A stretch of DNA of 64,000 bases from Epiperipatus broadwayi (Eukaryota; Onychophora; Udeonychophora; Euonychophora; Peripatidae). The notes beneath the pieces were generated by a model, which was given only the letters and a program-made list of their open reading frames with translations, had not been told where the DNA came from and searched no databases. The stretch spans positions 2,877,865 to 2,941,864 of the forward strand of contig JAQFVV010012477.1 of NCBI GenBank assembly GCA_028023455.1, given 5' to 3'. Shown here one piece after another: positions 25,983 through 38,830 of this stretch (within the stretch, counting starts at the first letter, position 1; the number at the start of each line of letters is the position of its first letter). A program made the position numbers and the translations under genes.

Positions 25983-27907
25983 ATGAGTCATGATTTTTAT
26001 AGTATTAATTATATGACCGAAATTAATTGTAGTATCATTAACTTTTTAAATTTTATATACAGATTTAATGATCACCTTCTCTTTCACTTAACATGTTAGT
26101 TAATAGTAATCAAAATTTGGCCAGTATTATTGGTAACATTTTAAATATTATTGTATTTAGAAAAATTAATTTTGCTACTCATATGAAAAAGATGTTTATT
26201 CTTGTTTCCATATTAGATTTTGTAATTATAAATTCCCACATACCTTTTTTTTCTTTTACATGTCCGATATTATAAAATTTCATCCATGGCTTTTGTATTA
26301 TAACAGTAAAATGTTATTTTCACTGGAATATGATTTAGCAAGTTGTAGCATAATTGCTATACACCTGGGTCTCGTTTTATGCAGATTATTTTAATGTGAT
26401 TTTAAAGTTATGTGATTCATGTTTCTTCTTAATATCTTTCATATTTCACTATATTTATTAGATATCAAGAAATTTAAATTATTACTAACTTATTTTGACT
26501 TGAAATACTTTTCTTTTTCAAAAATATAACGTTATATTAGCAGTTAACATGAATATGGCCTGAAGATGTATTTAGAATCTTAGCTTCTACGTAAATAACC
26601 TACTTATACTAATGAGTAAATAATAATAATAGATTTATATGTACATATAAAAATATCATAATAAATATTCAAAAATTTTAAACTTTTAAAACGTATTTTG
26701 TTAGATATTAACAGAAATAAATATTTTTTTAGATTTTTAAAATAAATAATAACAAAATTTTTATTGATTTTATAAACTGAATAAAATCTTTCTAATGATA
26801 ATGTATAATTTTTTTGTTTTGATTGCGATCTCATTTTTTAATATAGAAACAGAAAACCATTAACACAGCTCAAGCCTGAAAGTGGTGCTAGTTGTACATC
26901 ATGTCACGAATCTGATTTCTTAGTAGTTGACAAACGAACCCATATTGTCAAACAGTGGTAATGATTATAATATGTATGAAAACATGCAAAATTAAATACT
27001 GTAGTTAATAAAAAAAGTAAAAAAAACATTTTGCATTAATTTTTTTCACATATTTTAAATTTTATTATTAGTCATACTTTATTTCCTTATTTTTTAATGC
27101 AAATTTTAATGCAATTTTTCCTAGTTGTTTTGCTTTTATGCTACTTTTGAAAATTACTGGAACATATCCCACATTTTTCAAAGTAAGTAATGTTTATTTT
27201 TGTGTGATTTCTTTTGTGCACATTTTCTGAAGAACCTATCTACTGCATAAAATGAGACCCAGGTGTATTTTGGATTACAATTTATAGATTTATTGGAATA
27301 TATCAACCACAAGACTATAAAACATGGGTCTCATCAAATAAAATTAATAGAATCAAGATTCCTACAATATTTTCCCCAATTTTTTTTAGTATTTATTTAA
27401 AAGATCTTCGTGTACGTTATGCTGTGTGCTATAAAAATCAACTTATAACAGTATGGAGAATGGATTCTAATTTTTTATTTTCTTAATTATACATGTCAAT
27501 GTTATTATGCTATCTTTTAATTCTATATGCTTTTCCTTTATTGATGGCTTTTATTTTAAATGTTTGTGTAATGAGTAAATATTATCAAGTAAAAAGCAAA
27601 AAAAATTTGTCACGAATCATTAAATTTAAAAGAATTTAAGTCCAGGTTCATTTTGCTAAATGGCATGTTAATTTCATTTCTTTTTAGTGATAGTATGTTT
27701 GTTATGGCTATGGTCGTATCTATCATTTTTATAACATTATATTCTGTAAAAATTTCTTTATTATTTTTCATTCAACATATGACTACCATCTGCATTATGT
27801 TTGAATACAGTAATTTTTGCTTTTCCTTTTACATTTACTTTTGCACTGACAAAGAATTTCGAAGACCAATTGTTTTTGTAACTCAACATGAGGGATATTA
27901 TCATTAA
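25983..27907 (+). pseudogene. GPCR pseudogene, paralogue of 57428-58438, split by a transposon
   Basis: Homologous along its whole length to the intact receptor. It starts ATG at 25983 (SHDFYSINYM matches IRDFFSINYT), and both flanks align too: AATATTTTGTTACTAAGGTG upstream, and a shared TTTAAAATCATCT after the stop. Damage includes an in-frame TAG in the N-terminus (about 26094), a 16-nt deletion in TM1 just after KIWP, a 2-nt insertion at the end of TM2, a 904-bp transposon in TM3, a TAA near the start of TM5 and a 1-nt insertion before TM6. Pieces of TM2, TM3-TM5 and TM6-TM7 remain readable, ending CTDKEFRRPIV. Like the intact copy it lacks the TM3 cysteine. It arose by segmental duplication, not retroposition, as the flanks are shared. 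Confidence 0.92.
26362..27265. mobile_element. 904-bp TA-flanked inverted-repeat transposon (MITE)
   Basis: The termini are CACCTGGGTCTCGTTTTATG at the left and its inverted copy at the right, a 23-bp terminal inverted repeat with one mismatch. The dinucleotide TA flanks both sides (26360-26361 and 27266-27267). Comparison with the intact receptor shows that removing the insert plus one TA leaves CTATATTTTGG against CTATTTTTTGG, the same length with one substitution. The interior has no transposase; a 76-codon frame (26604-26834, -) is low-complexity. TA duplication points to Tc1/mariner-type mobilisation, supplied in trans. Confidence 0.88.
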
Positions 27908-28633
27908 AAGATGCAGCAAATGGTTTAAAATCATCTGATCACTTGATATAATTAGAAAAAAAAATTTTTTTTTTTTGCTAAGACCTGCCAACATAAATAA
28001 AAAAATTTGTAATTTTTGCGATTGAAATGGCCCGAACATTCTTTTATATTTCTTAGTGTTATATCATTAATAACTGTGAATGAACTTTATTACTAACTTT
28101 TGAATTATTGTGTAAATTATATCTGAATTGTTTTTTTTTCTTTTTGTTTTTTAACTGTCACGTATTAAACGACTGTAAAAACTGAAACAAGATTAAATTA
28201 AGAACTTGTAGCTTTCCAATGCTATCACTAAACTAATGTCAAAAGAATATAGCTGTAACAGAAATGTATTATAATCTATTGTGATTTTTCCCCTTTTTTC
28301 TTTTGTAATAATAATTTTATTAAAAAAAAACCAAGAAATGTATGTTTTATTTTTATCGGTATGGTCAAGCCATTTTATTGTTCTAGAAAAGTTTTGGACT
28401 CATGTTGAAATTAATTTCTTATCTATAAAGTTTATGCCTATTTTACTGATTCTGCATATTAAAATAAAGAATCATTAATAAGTGCACTGTTCATTGTTTT
28501 AAAGAGAGAGCTAAAGTATTTTAATTTGATCAATTTAAAGTCTTAATAACAAGTTTGCTTGTTCACTCTATGCTCTATATATATATATAAACATTAAAAG
28601 CATAAAGCTAAACTAGTCAATAAAATAATCAAA
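27908..28633. other. Downstream flank of the GPCR pseudogene
   Basis: The first 60 bases still align with the 3' flank of the intact receptor. The rest is AT-rich with a short (TA)n at about 28577. Chance open frames only. Confidence 0.5.
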
Positions 28634-28868
28634 ATTACACCCAATTCATAACTCAAACAGACTTGCCAAAAAATTAAACTCTGAAACACAACTAATGGTT
28701 TCACAGCTAGAAGCTGACTTTTCAATTGTAAAAAACTACAAAATAACAACAAATAATTTTGTAGTTCTTTACACTTGGGATGTTTGCTTGTAACAATGAA
28801 ACCATTGGTTTTGTTTTAGAGTTGTCTTTTTTGATAATCTGCTTGGGTTGTGAATTTGGAGTAGTATA
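28634..28868. mobile_element. 235-bp fold-back (MITE-like) element
   Basis: Arms of about 110 bp (28634-28743 and 28756-28868) are inverted, about 75-80% identical by eye, around a 12-nt loop. Shared phrases include ACAAAATTATTTGTTG-type sequence at the centre and AATGGTTTCA / TGAAACCATT further out. Older than the fold-back elements at 5772 and 11846, judging by divergence. Confidence 0.65.
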
Positions 28869-29051
28869 CAAGAATGTAAATACTGTTTTCTATACACATT
28901 TTGTGTTTCTCTTTATTATTTTTTTCAACTTCTGCTCTTTATCTACATTTTAAAAATTTCGCTATTTTTTGTTGTAATAGTATCATTCTTCTAGTGTTTA
29001 TTTTCACTTATTTTAACAATAGGGACTTTCTCTACAAACATATATATATAT
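28869..29051. other. AT-rich spacer ending in (TA)n
   Basis: The final part, ACAAACATATATATATAT, again shows an ACA-containing left flank followed by (TA)n directly before the TGTGACC end of the next element. Confidence 0.4.
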
Positions 29052-30761
29052 TGTGACCTTTTATTTAGGTCCCTGTATTAAATAATTAAAAATTTGAAAT
29101 CATAATATATCTAGCATGAAAATCTTAATGAGTGGCTTTCAATAAAGACTGTTCTGGATGCATTAGGAAATTGCTTGAGTGGAGATGAGATTTCAAACCC
29201 AGTGTAGGTTTGAAACTAGGGATAAAACAAACAATTTAAAAATATTGTTATTAATTGGGAGATAAATATATTGCTATTTTATTATTGTTGGATAGCAATT
29301 AAAATAAATAAACAAATAAATTAAATTTATTAAATCTTGTAAAATAAATGGTTATAGTCAATTACTTAAGTATATTTTTATGTAGTGAATCTAAAGCTGT
29401 CTTGAATAATTATGGGTAGTTATTAAAACTGAAGCCAAACAAAGTTGTAGGGGGGTGGATTAAGAAAAAGAGAACTAAACAACAACATACTCTAACTTTG
29501 ATCTTCTAAAATAAGGAGGAAAAAAAAGCTAAAAATCAGAAAATTTGGGAATCTAATTGAATGGGATTATAATATTGATATCTAAAAATGACTGAATAGA
29601 AAATCTTCAAACCTTGCTATCATTTCAAACACGTTTTTCATCGATTGATAGTTCTTAAAAGTTATACTGGAAGAGAAATGGAAACCTTGTGCTTCATAAC
29701 TGTCTCACATAGATATTGCTTCAAACCCAGAAAAATTAAAAAAAAGTAAGCTTTTGCTTTTGTTTTGTTCATATGTTTAAAATCTTATCTTTAAAAATGA
29801 CACACAAATTATTTATAATTAAACTGAAGAGCTGAAAATGTTTGTATTTTCGCGCCACTAGTAAACATAAAGCAGAGCAGATGTTCATTTGAAAATCGTA
29901 ATTTCAAGAAAATAATTCAAAATAATTTTAAAGAAGGATTTCAGAAGATATTATAAATAAAATCAAAAGTCATTTTATATCATATAATTTTAATAAAGTT
30001 AAAAGATAATTGCAAGTGATTTTATTCTCAATTCTTTATTAAGAAATAAACACTCATCTGCTGATTTTTTTTTTAGCGAACTTGTGTAATGATAGTAATA
30101 GAAAAATTACAGATTCATTAAATGTTGAGGATATCATCTTTATAATTGGATAAATTCTGTTAATATTGCTAATCATATTTAAAGATTGTTACAAATCGTA
30201 CCGCGGAGGAAAGAATAAAAGTAATAAAGAATTTTAAAAAGTCAAAATATGTTTATTGCAATAAAATTATAAAGTCATTTTTTCAAGGAAATCATCTGGA
30301 TTAAAATGTAAATAAACTAATTTTAGTTATAAACCACTTGAACCTTTTTAACCTTGTCTCACTATATAATACTGAATAAATCAATAAATGTATTTAAAAA
30401 GTTTGTTGTGAAAACTACAATAACCTATACAGTATTAAGGAAAATTATCTCCAGAAAAATGGATAACTGATTTTAATTGTGATACACTTGAAGATCTTTG
30501 AATATTGCCTTATTATATTAGCATCAATAGGATAATAAAATATTTATGCATTATCTGAAATGTTTGCTCATCATAATATCTGTTCCTATCATTTTAGCTC
30601 ACTAGAAAAATAAACTTTACTAATAGGATAAAGATTTAATGGAAAATGTTCTCTTTTTTTGCCGTGTTAGCTTATAATGCTTACATCATGTGTTATTTGG
30701 GAATTTATATATATATATATAATAAATAAAGTTTGATATCTGTATTCGTTTCACAATATAT

Positions 30762-30901
30762 GTAATATACAAATCAATATATATATATATCAAAATACAG
30801 TACAATTTATATAAATTATATTCTTTTAGAAGTACTTCTAAAAGAATATAATTTATATAAATTGTACTGTATTTTGATATATATATATTGATTTGTATAT
30901 T

Positions 30902-30903
<2 letters not shown>
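30762..30903. repeat. Near-perfect 142-bp palindrome without loop
   Basis: The centre TTAGAAGTACTTCTAA lies at 30826-30841. Pairing runs outward unbroken for about 55 bp per side, and then, after a 2-bp indel in a (TA)n stretch, to GTAATATAC / GTATATTAC. It sits inside the 29052 element and is followed by (CA)n(TA)n at 30903-30937. Near-perfect spacerless palindromes are unstable, so it may be recent. Confidence 0.85.

Positions 30904-30937
<34 letters not shown>
30904..30937. repeat. (CA)n(TA)n microsatellite
   Basis: About nine CA units then nine TA units. It is followed directly by TGTGATCC, another TGT adjoining a (TA)n tract, possibly an internal or nested element boundary. Confidence 0.9.
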
Positions 30938-33039
30938 TGTGATCCATGGTTTAAAATATATTTAGTCAAAGGTATATAAAAATGTATAAAGATACATACA
31001 TTTATTATTACACACATTTGGTTATTTTCCCAAGTAAGGGAAAACATAATCTTAATGTCATTGATCTGAAGAGAGAGAAAAATATTTATCTCTTGCAGTT
31101 TAAAACTGATTTTAGTGTATTTTATTAAGGGATGAACATGCAGACATTGTTGTCAAAGATATACTAAAGACCCAATCATTTTCTTATATAAAAGAAAATT
31201 TGATATGTTTTTTTTTTCAATTCATAATTTTGTATAGAAATGAACTTGTCCAACTTTGAATACAAATGCATGTTTGATCTTTATTGCTTAAATACATTGT
31301 GCTCTCTGTAACAAATGTATAGTTGTCATTTTAAAATAATTAATGATCATTTGACATATATATTTTGGTTTGTCTATTAATACATTAATGATTCTGCATT
31401 GTGAAATGGAATATGTATATCCAATGTTATTGTTAGTGTTGTTTTACCTTGCTATAATATTGAGAATGATTTGTGACAGTTTTTAGCTGATAGGATGTTC
31501 CAATAGAATGGCATCCAATAGATTAATATTAATATTGAGCATGGGCTGATGGATAGTCACCTATTGCTGATTCCATGAGAGGAAGTTTTGGTAGAGGCTA
31601 AGTAGTAATTAATGCTTATTAGCATAAATAATCCTAAGAGAAAGGATATCCATGGTCTGAATTCTATTTATTTCATGATGAGGCAAAGCCCACATGTGTA
31701 TACCCATAAAGAGGTACTAGAATTAGCCATATTATTATACAACTGTCATGTTGTTTTTATAGAGCCTCCCTTCTTAGTGGTAAATCCCTCATGATGATAT
31801 AGAGTTAGTTTTTCCACTGTATATGGTGAAGTATAGTAGTTCAAAAAATCATATAGCAAGGATAAAGTAATGTTAGATTAAGAAACACTAATCTAGCTAT
31901 AGTGTTGGCCTAATTGAAATAGTGTTTATGATATTGTATGATCATCATCAGTTATAGACAAACCAAATCAAGATCTATTAATGATTGTAGAAATTTTTAG
32001 ATGTAAAAGTAAGAGATGCACATTAGCAGTGTGGATTTATCTTCATCGAATAATAATTTAACAATAAATTGGTAAGATCAGGTAAGTATTTAATAATTAG
32101 GTTGTGGACATAGATAATGCTTTAGTGACATGTGTGTATGCGACTTTTGATGTCTGTTTTTTTAATACACCAAACTTATTCATCTCAAATCTTAATCAGT
32201 TAGTAATTGGGCAGAATATGATAATTGCTCTTATCATATTCTGATAAAAGAGATGGCTATGTTAAAATGCACCCCTTTTATACATTTTGAATTCTAAATT
32301 TAAACTTTGTGCATACCATAAGGTCATAAATACACTGTTGTTGTTTTTTTAATTTAAGTGCGAGTTTATCCTAAATAAGGTTTTATTATCTTATTCTTCA
32401 AGATAGGCTAAACCGTAATAAGTGATACTTTGAATTTCATTGTATAAGTGGGTTGTATCATTTGTTGAGTATAATATAGTCAATGGGATACCAGGTATTT
32501 TCCCATCCATAAGTTCTTTTAATATATTAGTTTTATTTCATGCCATGTCTTTGAATTAAAATTTGTAAATATTGTAAATAAAGTTTGTTGTGTTTAAAAA
32601 TTTATTTAGTTGCCTGTGGTCTTATTGCTAATTACCACATATATACACTATTATTGTTATTGCTATCGAGCTATCAGAAGATAATAAATTGAAATCATCA
32701 TCGACCAATATAGTACTATTAACTATATTATGCTATATCATAATAGTTTTATTAAGTCTTATAATTTATTAGTAGATCTGAAGCATCATCACACAATAAT
32801 CAAAATGTTAATAACTTAGAGTACAGATTATTTTAAGTAATGGATTAAAAAATAAATTGATTTAATTGATTTATTTAAATCCGCAGAGCTATCTTTCACT
32901 GACCTTGATCACATGGTTTATAATTAATTGAGAAAAGGAATTTGGTAAGTTATTGTGTTTATTTATTAGAAAGTTATTCCTATTTCTTCAATATTAAAGT
33001 TATAAGAGTTATTGAATTCATCATGTTTATGTGTAACTG

Positions 33040-33830
33040 CTAAATACAGTTGTTAATTTGAGATTCTATTGAGAGCTGTTTTGTGAATTATGTTTGGGTA
33101 GTGGCAAAATCCCTCTCACTGACCCAAATATATGTTATATAACAATTTTGAAATGCTAGTACCCTGAGAAAAATTAGTTGTTAAGTTTCAAGGTAGAATT
33201 TGAACTTGTAATAAATTTTATAGATAATTATTTATTATAGTTGGACTTGAATTAGATTACTTTCACTGTTTTATGAAAGTCAACCAAACATTAAGGTAAA
33301 TTACTTCTTTTGGCATAAAATGTATAATTTGTTTTAATTTAATGATAAATATTCTGGTTATGTCAAGCTTGAAATATTTATTTTTATTTAGCTTATCTTT
33401 TTACCATTTAAAACCATATTAGTTTATAGTTTAAGATTTCAGTCTTCATCATTAACATTGTTCTTCAATTTCACTGTGATTGTTCTTTTATTTATTCATT
33501 CTCATTTGATATTAATTCATTATCATAATTGATTAATCATACATTAACTTTTATTCTTTTATTATTTTAACTATTCATTTACTCTTATTCTATCATCATC
33601 TTAATCATTCACTATTCTCATACATCTTCATTCTTGTCTCTTCATTCTTAGACTCATTTCATTCCATTATTTAATTATTACTTCTTTCCATCATCCATTT
33701 AGTCATCTACATCATAATTTACTTACCATTTCATTTATAAGTTTAATTTCATAATCATTCCAGAGATATACTTATTCATTGTTTATTAGTTTGCTGAATA
33801 TCAAATTTAACTCATCATCTTTTGTTTGTG
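33040..33830. repeat. Diverged interspersed repeat shared with 62960-63760
   Basis: Both stretches share TTTGGRTAGTRGYAAAATYC, TCAAGCTT, ACTATCATAATTGATT-type phrases and a long pyrimidine-rich run of CATTC/CATCC-like words, in the same order and spacing over about 800 bp. This copy is in the 3' part of the 29052 element, so the copy near the window end probably marks a further element of the same family. Confidence 0.6.
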
Positions 33831-34068
33831 TGGATTTTAAAGCTGGTTCGACCAGAAGTTATTGTCTTTATTAATCACCTTGTGATCTTCAGATCTATAG
33901 TTTCATGCTAGTTTTATTCAATACAGGAATCATTTTGTTAGTTTTACATTTTTGTTTCTTTATGCTTATATTCTTGATAATGAGAGTATGATAGGTTGCA
34001 TAGAAGAATTTAGTCACTAAAACACGCGGCATGATTCGTTGATGACCAGTTACATCAGGGAGAAGGTT

Positions 34069-34071
<3 letters not shown>

Positions 34072-34106
<35 letters not shown>
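34072..34106. repeat. (TA)n microsatellite at element end
   Basis: About 17 TA units directly after GGTTACA. Confidence 0.95.
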
Positions 34107-34109
<3 letters not shown>

Positions 34110-34554
34110 TCACATTTCACAAGTAATAAATTAAAGCATGTATTTTATATGTTAGCAAAACTTGTTAATCTAGTCAAACATAAATCCTGACTGATCATAA
34201 TCTAATATCACAAATAGTTGTTGGTTGATATGGGTATGATTATAAGTTACACACACAACTCCTCTTTCCTTACAGGGCTAAAATTTTACTTCATTATTAA
34301 AATTTTAATTCTTAAGAGCATATAAGTAGATTGAAGATTGAATAAATCACCCCTTTTTTAGGTTGAGAAATCTATCTTTCTGTATTTCCTCTCTAATCCT
34401 TCAATTGTAACTATCTTTCCCAATGCTTTCATTTCTTACTGCTTAGCATCATGCTAAGTGAAAATTTGGTATAGGGCGTTTTTTCTTTTTCTAGGTTTTG
34501 TAGTTTGAATCAAGCCAATAATGTGTATCTATTATAAATGGCACATGTGTTTAA

Positions 34555-34585
<31 letters not shown>

Positions 34586-36774
34586 CTGCTTCTTTTGAGC
34601 CTTTTGGATTTTTGAAAATTAACTAAAATCAGAGTATCATCATCATGTATGGATTGACTCAAAATTTTTTTGGCAGGTCCCAAGATATCTCAGTAAATAT
34701 TTCAACATATTTATTAGAGTATATCCTCATAAATTATAAAAGAAATATTATTATCCTCACTTATACCTCTTTTTGTGTGCTTACTGACCTTTTCTTTTAT
34801 ACTCCACCTTTCATTTACCTGTTTAATTTTCTGTTCATTATTTAGGGTAGGAGTGGTAATCATGCTTATGCTAATTGACAGAGATATAGTTTCAATATTC
34901 TCACATTGTAAGTGCCTTTAACTTCACCTTTCATTTTTATCCAGAAAGCATTAAGACCTGTTTGTTTTATAAAAGTAGATGGCCCTTCATATTGTGATTA
35001 AAATTTTTGGTACTTATCTTCATAGAGTTTACTTACACGAGAAGTTTACACAAGCACTTTGTCCCCTAATTGGAAGTTATATTTTTCCTCTCATTTTTAC
35101 TCCTTTGTTTTGCCCTTTTAATCAGTTCTTTATAGGCCTTTTGTCTTTTCTATATCTGTATCAATGTGTATAGTTGTTGGTACATATTTTATGCAGTGTT
35201 CTCATTGCACTTTTGGCTTATATTTTGTGTCTAATTAAGTGACCATGAGTTATATTATAGTGAACTTGTAGATGCTTACTTTTATGTGCTGCTTGGCTTT
35301 AAATAATTTCTTTCAATGTCTATGTCACAGTCAATAACTTCATATATATTGTACCAGCCCATAATTCCCTGCAGAATTCTGCTCCTGAAGTGTTCAAGAT
35401 TTAACAGGGAAAGAAATGGTTACCAATTTAATTGATTGTCTGTACTCATATATATTAATACTTCCAGTTAAACTGATAGAAAGAGTGAATTGGCAGGACT
35501 CTGCAAATTAAAAAACCCCTTTAGTTATCTTACTTGAATGTCCAAATGTTTAGGACCTATTATAAGTACACACCTTTGAAAAGTCTATTTACAAAATAAC
35601 TTTTGCACACTACTCCTAGAAAAGAATAAAAAAATGAATTTCCCCTCTCCTAGAAGGATGTGCAATACCATATGTTCAGCTGAACATAAGAATAAGATTT
35701 AACACCCTGGTAGAGTGATATCCCTTGTGGCTTGCTCAGTACTTTACATCTAGGGTCTTCAATGGGTAAGTTAAATGGTTATTATAGGTATGTGATTGAT
35801 AAGGAAAGAGTATGTTTTATCAAATAAATAATAATATAAAAACAAAACCAATTTAATATTATGATTATATATTTATTTAATCCTAGATACCCACCACCTT
35901 TTCATACTTAAAATGATGTAATAAAACATACTAAATAATTAATTATTACAAACCCATATATGTATTTGATGCATTGAAATGGATAAAATATAAATACAAT
36001 TTTAAATGAATAAGAAAAATAATAAATCCCTAAAACTATTTACAATGTTTCATAATGAATGGAAGTGGTCTGATCTTTTTTACCCTGTAGAAATAAGTTA
36101 TGTCTTTTTGTGATTTGATATATATTTCTCATATAAAAGATTTTCGGTTATACAGGCATACACTTCCACTCAGGACTTTAAAACCTGTTTTATTGATAGC
36201 AAATATAATAACAAAAAAGAACAACTATGCATACATATATTTGCACTATAAAATATTTCATTAATTTCGTATTTTACAACATGTCAATAAGGTTGTGTTA
36301 GCTCAGATACTCATATAGCACTCAACATAAGGAGCTGTATCTATTTCCTTTTTTTACGATTTATAAATTCTTATACATGTATATACGTGCAGCACAATTA
36401 TACACTCATTACTATTCTAAATGTAAAGTTATTAGTGGACTTGCTTATGGGAAATTTACAATAAATAACCCTTTGGCACTCATTATAAGATGCCACAGTA
36501 ACAAAAAATAACTTAAAAGGATATATGTATAAATACATTTTAGACATGCAATATGAGGTTTTGTATTTACTGAATAATACCAGTGTATGTGCATGTATAT
36601 ACACATGTATATTTAAATATGACAATTTTCAGGAGTAACAAGAAGAAGAAAAACAAATAGCAACAAAAAAATCTAATTGCAACCTTTGCTGAAAATACTA
36701 GAATTTGAAATAGAAAAATGAATTAAAAGATTTAAGTAAAAGCTATATCATTATGCCTGTAATAACCATAAACT
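34107..36774. other. Unassigned AT-rich sequence
   Basis: Contains a (CT)n run at 34560-34585. Open frames of 64-75 codons at 34645-34845, 34979-35173 and 36398-36625 have no motif. ATATATTGTACC at about 35343 is another TA-then-TGT junction without a recognisable partner. No gene is supported. Confidence 0.45.
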
Positions 36775-36776
36775 CA

Positions 36777-36840
<64 letters not shown>

Positions 36841-36842
36841 CA
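36775..36842. repeat. Compound (TA)n(TG)n(AG)n microsatellite
   Basis: Three dinucleotide blocks in succession: about 13 TA, 10 TG and 10 AG units. Confidence 0.95.
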
Positions 36843-38385
36843 ACTCTCTCTTTCATTTTTTTTAAATGATTAATAATAATAATAATGATATTTTTTTAAT
36901 TATCGAAAATGTCAGAATTAATAAATTCAGTATTATAAAATATTTTAAAAAAAACTTATGTAAGCTTCATCTTCTCCTGACTGGGCTTTGAGTGGACTTC
37001 AAGTCAATGGCTATGTGGTGAGGATTTCATTTCATTCAGGCTGAGGCAAGGTGGCTTTTGTCATCATTGTGGCTGGTTGGAACTGGTGTGATCACATCTT
37101 GGTGATTTGGTCAGAGAAAGGGTGAATGCACTGGCTGGTTTTCTATCCCACGGTCATTTTTCTGGAACCTCTAGTAGATTGCTTCATATTTTCGTTTTTT
37201 GTATATTGTAATAACTATGATTATTATTAAATGTTCATCTGCTACCTTAGATCATTCATTAAATCCTTAAGAAAAAGAGTTCTTAAAAGAGCTACATAAT
37301 AGATTTCTTCTTAGAAAATTAATTGTCTAGTCCATAAAATAATCTCTGAGTGGCTAGATGATTGAAGAATTCTGGAACCAAAGTAGTGAATAACCTGCCC
37401 AGAACAACTTCCACAGAAAGAATGAATCCCACAGCACTAACTAAAACCTATCACCCCACTCACAAAAACCAATTCAGGTACCTCTCTGAGAAGTATGATT
37501 CAGCCAATGCTTTTAATTTACCTTATCATTTAGATTATAACATTCCTTTCTATTTTTCTGATTAAATTCTACATTTTAGGGTTTGATATAATGATTAGTT
37601 TCTATCTTGAATACTTAGATCACTTCATTACAGATATCAATTCAAAACAATTTCTATTTGATATATAAAAAATAATGGTTTAATTATAGAATTGATTATC
37701 AACATTTTACTTTTGGTCAGATTTTTGCCAAAGTAATTAAAATTCTTTGCTTACGGAATAAAATTACAGTTTTTAGAAAAGTAATTTAAATATATATATA
37801 TATATATATTACAAGTATGTTGGAACAATTGCTTTAATTATTTATTTTACTAATATGTTCCAACATTTGATCCATTTGTTTAATAAGTTTTTCTCTATTT
37901 GAATTTTTCAGAGAAAAGCAAAATACATAAAATGACATATACTGAAAATATACAAACAAAAAAATACATAAGTTTATTATATGTGTACAATATTTGTGCC
38001 AATTCAATGTTTGCTTTAAATTAGTGTGTGTGGGTATTCTAATGCTCAGACCCAACTTCCATAATTAATATAGCACATTTATATATTCGTTGTGCTTAAT
38101 ATATACAAATTTATATGTTTATCTGCTATAATTTTATTTACAGAAGACTTTGTGCATGGACATTTGATAATTCCTGGCACTATATATATATACATTATAA
38201 TGGTCAGGTTTATGCATTAGCTCAACAGACTGAGAGCCTGGGAGAAAGAGACACAGGCTGACCAAATTAGAATGGTGACACCTTATGTTTGATCATACTG
38301 GCATTTTTTTTCACATGCTTCCAAATTCTCCTAGCTAATAACCTGCCTGATGCTACACTAGATATTTCCTTGATCATGTTCCGAC
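36843..38385. other. Unassigned sequence with a GC-richer patch
   Basis: 36965-37175 is distinctly less AT-rich (GGTGGCTTTTGTC, GGTTGGAACTGGTGTG) but carries no open frame or box motif that I can name. (TA)n at 37791-37809. Otherwise nothing recognised. Confidence 0.4.
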
Positions 38386-38425
38386 ACTAGCAAAATGGTA
38401 GAGCATGAGACTTATTCCCCAACTA
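38386..38425 (+). mobile_element. tRNA-Lys-like SINE head, remnant
   Basis: TAGCAAAATGGTAGAGCATGAGACT resembles the D-arm and start of the anticodon arm of tRNA-Lys, with GGTAGAGCATGAGACT intact. The B box is not recognisable downstream and no target duplication was found. A tRNA-Lys-derived SINE fragment is the most likely source; chance similarity cannot be excluded. Confidence 0.4.
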
Positions 38426-38460
38426 ATACTAAATGACTTAACTAGTGATTCATAAAGACA

Positions 38461-38830
38461 ATGAGATGTAGATGTGATATAGTTTAGAAAATTTACTATA
38501 CAAACTCATAAGTAATAAAACAAAAGGTATAGAAATCAGTCACACACAGGTGAATATACATATTAGTAAAAGATTAATAGTTTAGCTTTACATAATGGGA
38601 AATACATATAAATGTACGATACAAAATAACAAACAATAAAACCAAGGTATATATATATTATTTACATGCAGTCGTATGTTACTTTAAAAAAGTAATATTT
38701 TAGCTTTATGATGGGCAATCCAGATGAATTTACTATACAAATTAAAGAGCAAAAAAACAGTGTATAAATTTTTTTCACTTGCAGGTGAATGTTTATATTT
38801 ATCAAGCGATTCTTATTTTAGCTTTATATA
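38461..38830. repeat. About 118-bp tandem repeat, three units
   Basis: The phrase TTTTAGCTTTA recurs at 38580, 38698 and 38817. AATTTACTATACAAA and the CACAGGTGAATAT / GCAGGTGAATGT phrase recur at matching places. Units are 60-70% alike by eye. Confidence 0.6.

Larger units (their letters stand above)
29052..34071. mobile_element. Candidate 5-kb TGT...ACA element in (TA)n
   Basis: Left end TGTGACCTTTTATTTAGGTC at 29052 is nearly identical to the left end of the 43688 element (TGTACCCTTTTCTTTAGGTC). The right end GGTTACA (34065-34071) is followed by a 35-bp (TA)n. About 1.5 kb before the right end is TTGTAAATATTGTAAATA then AATAAA and a GT-rich stretch, a poly(A)-signal-like cassette (32563-32595); the 18-nt phrase recurs at 49363-49380 in the 43688 element. 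No transposase, RT or integrase can be read in any frame, so it looks non-autonomous. Terminal inverted repeats are only about 7 bp. The pairing of these two ends is inferred. Confidence 0.45.
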
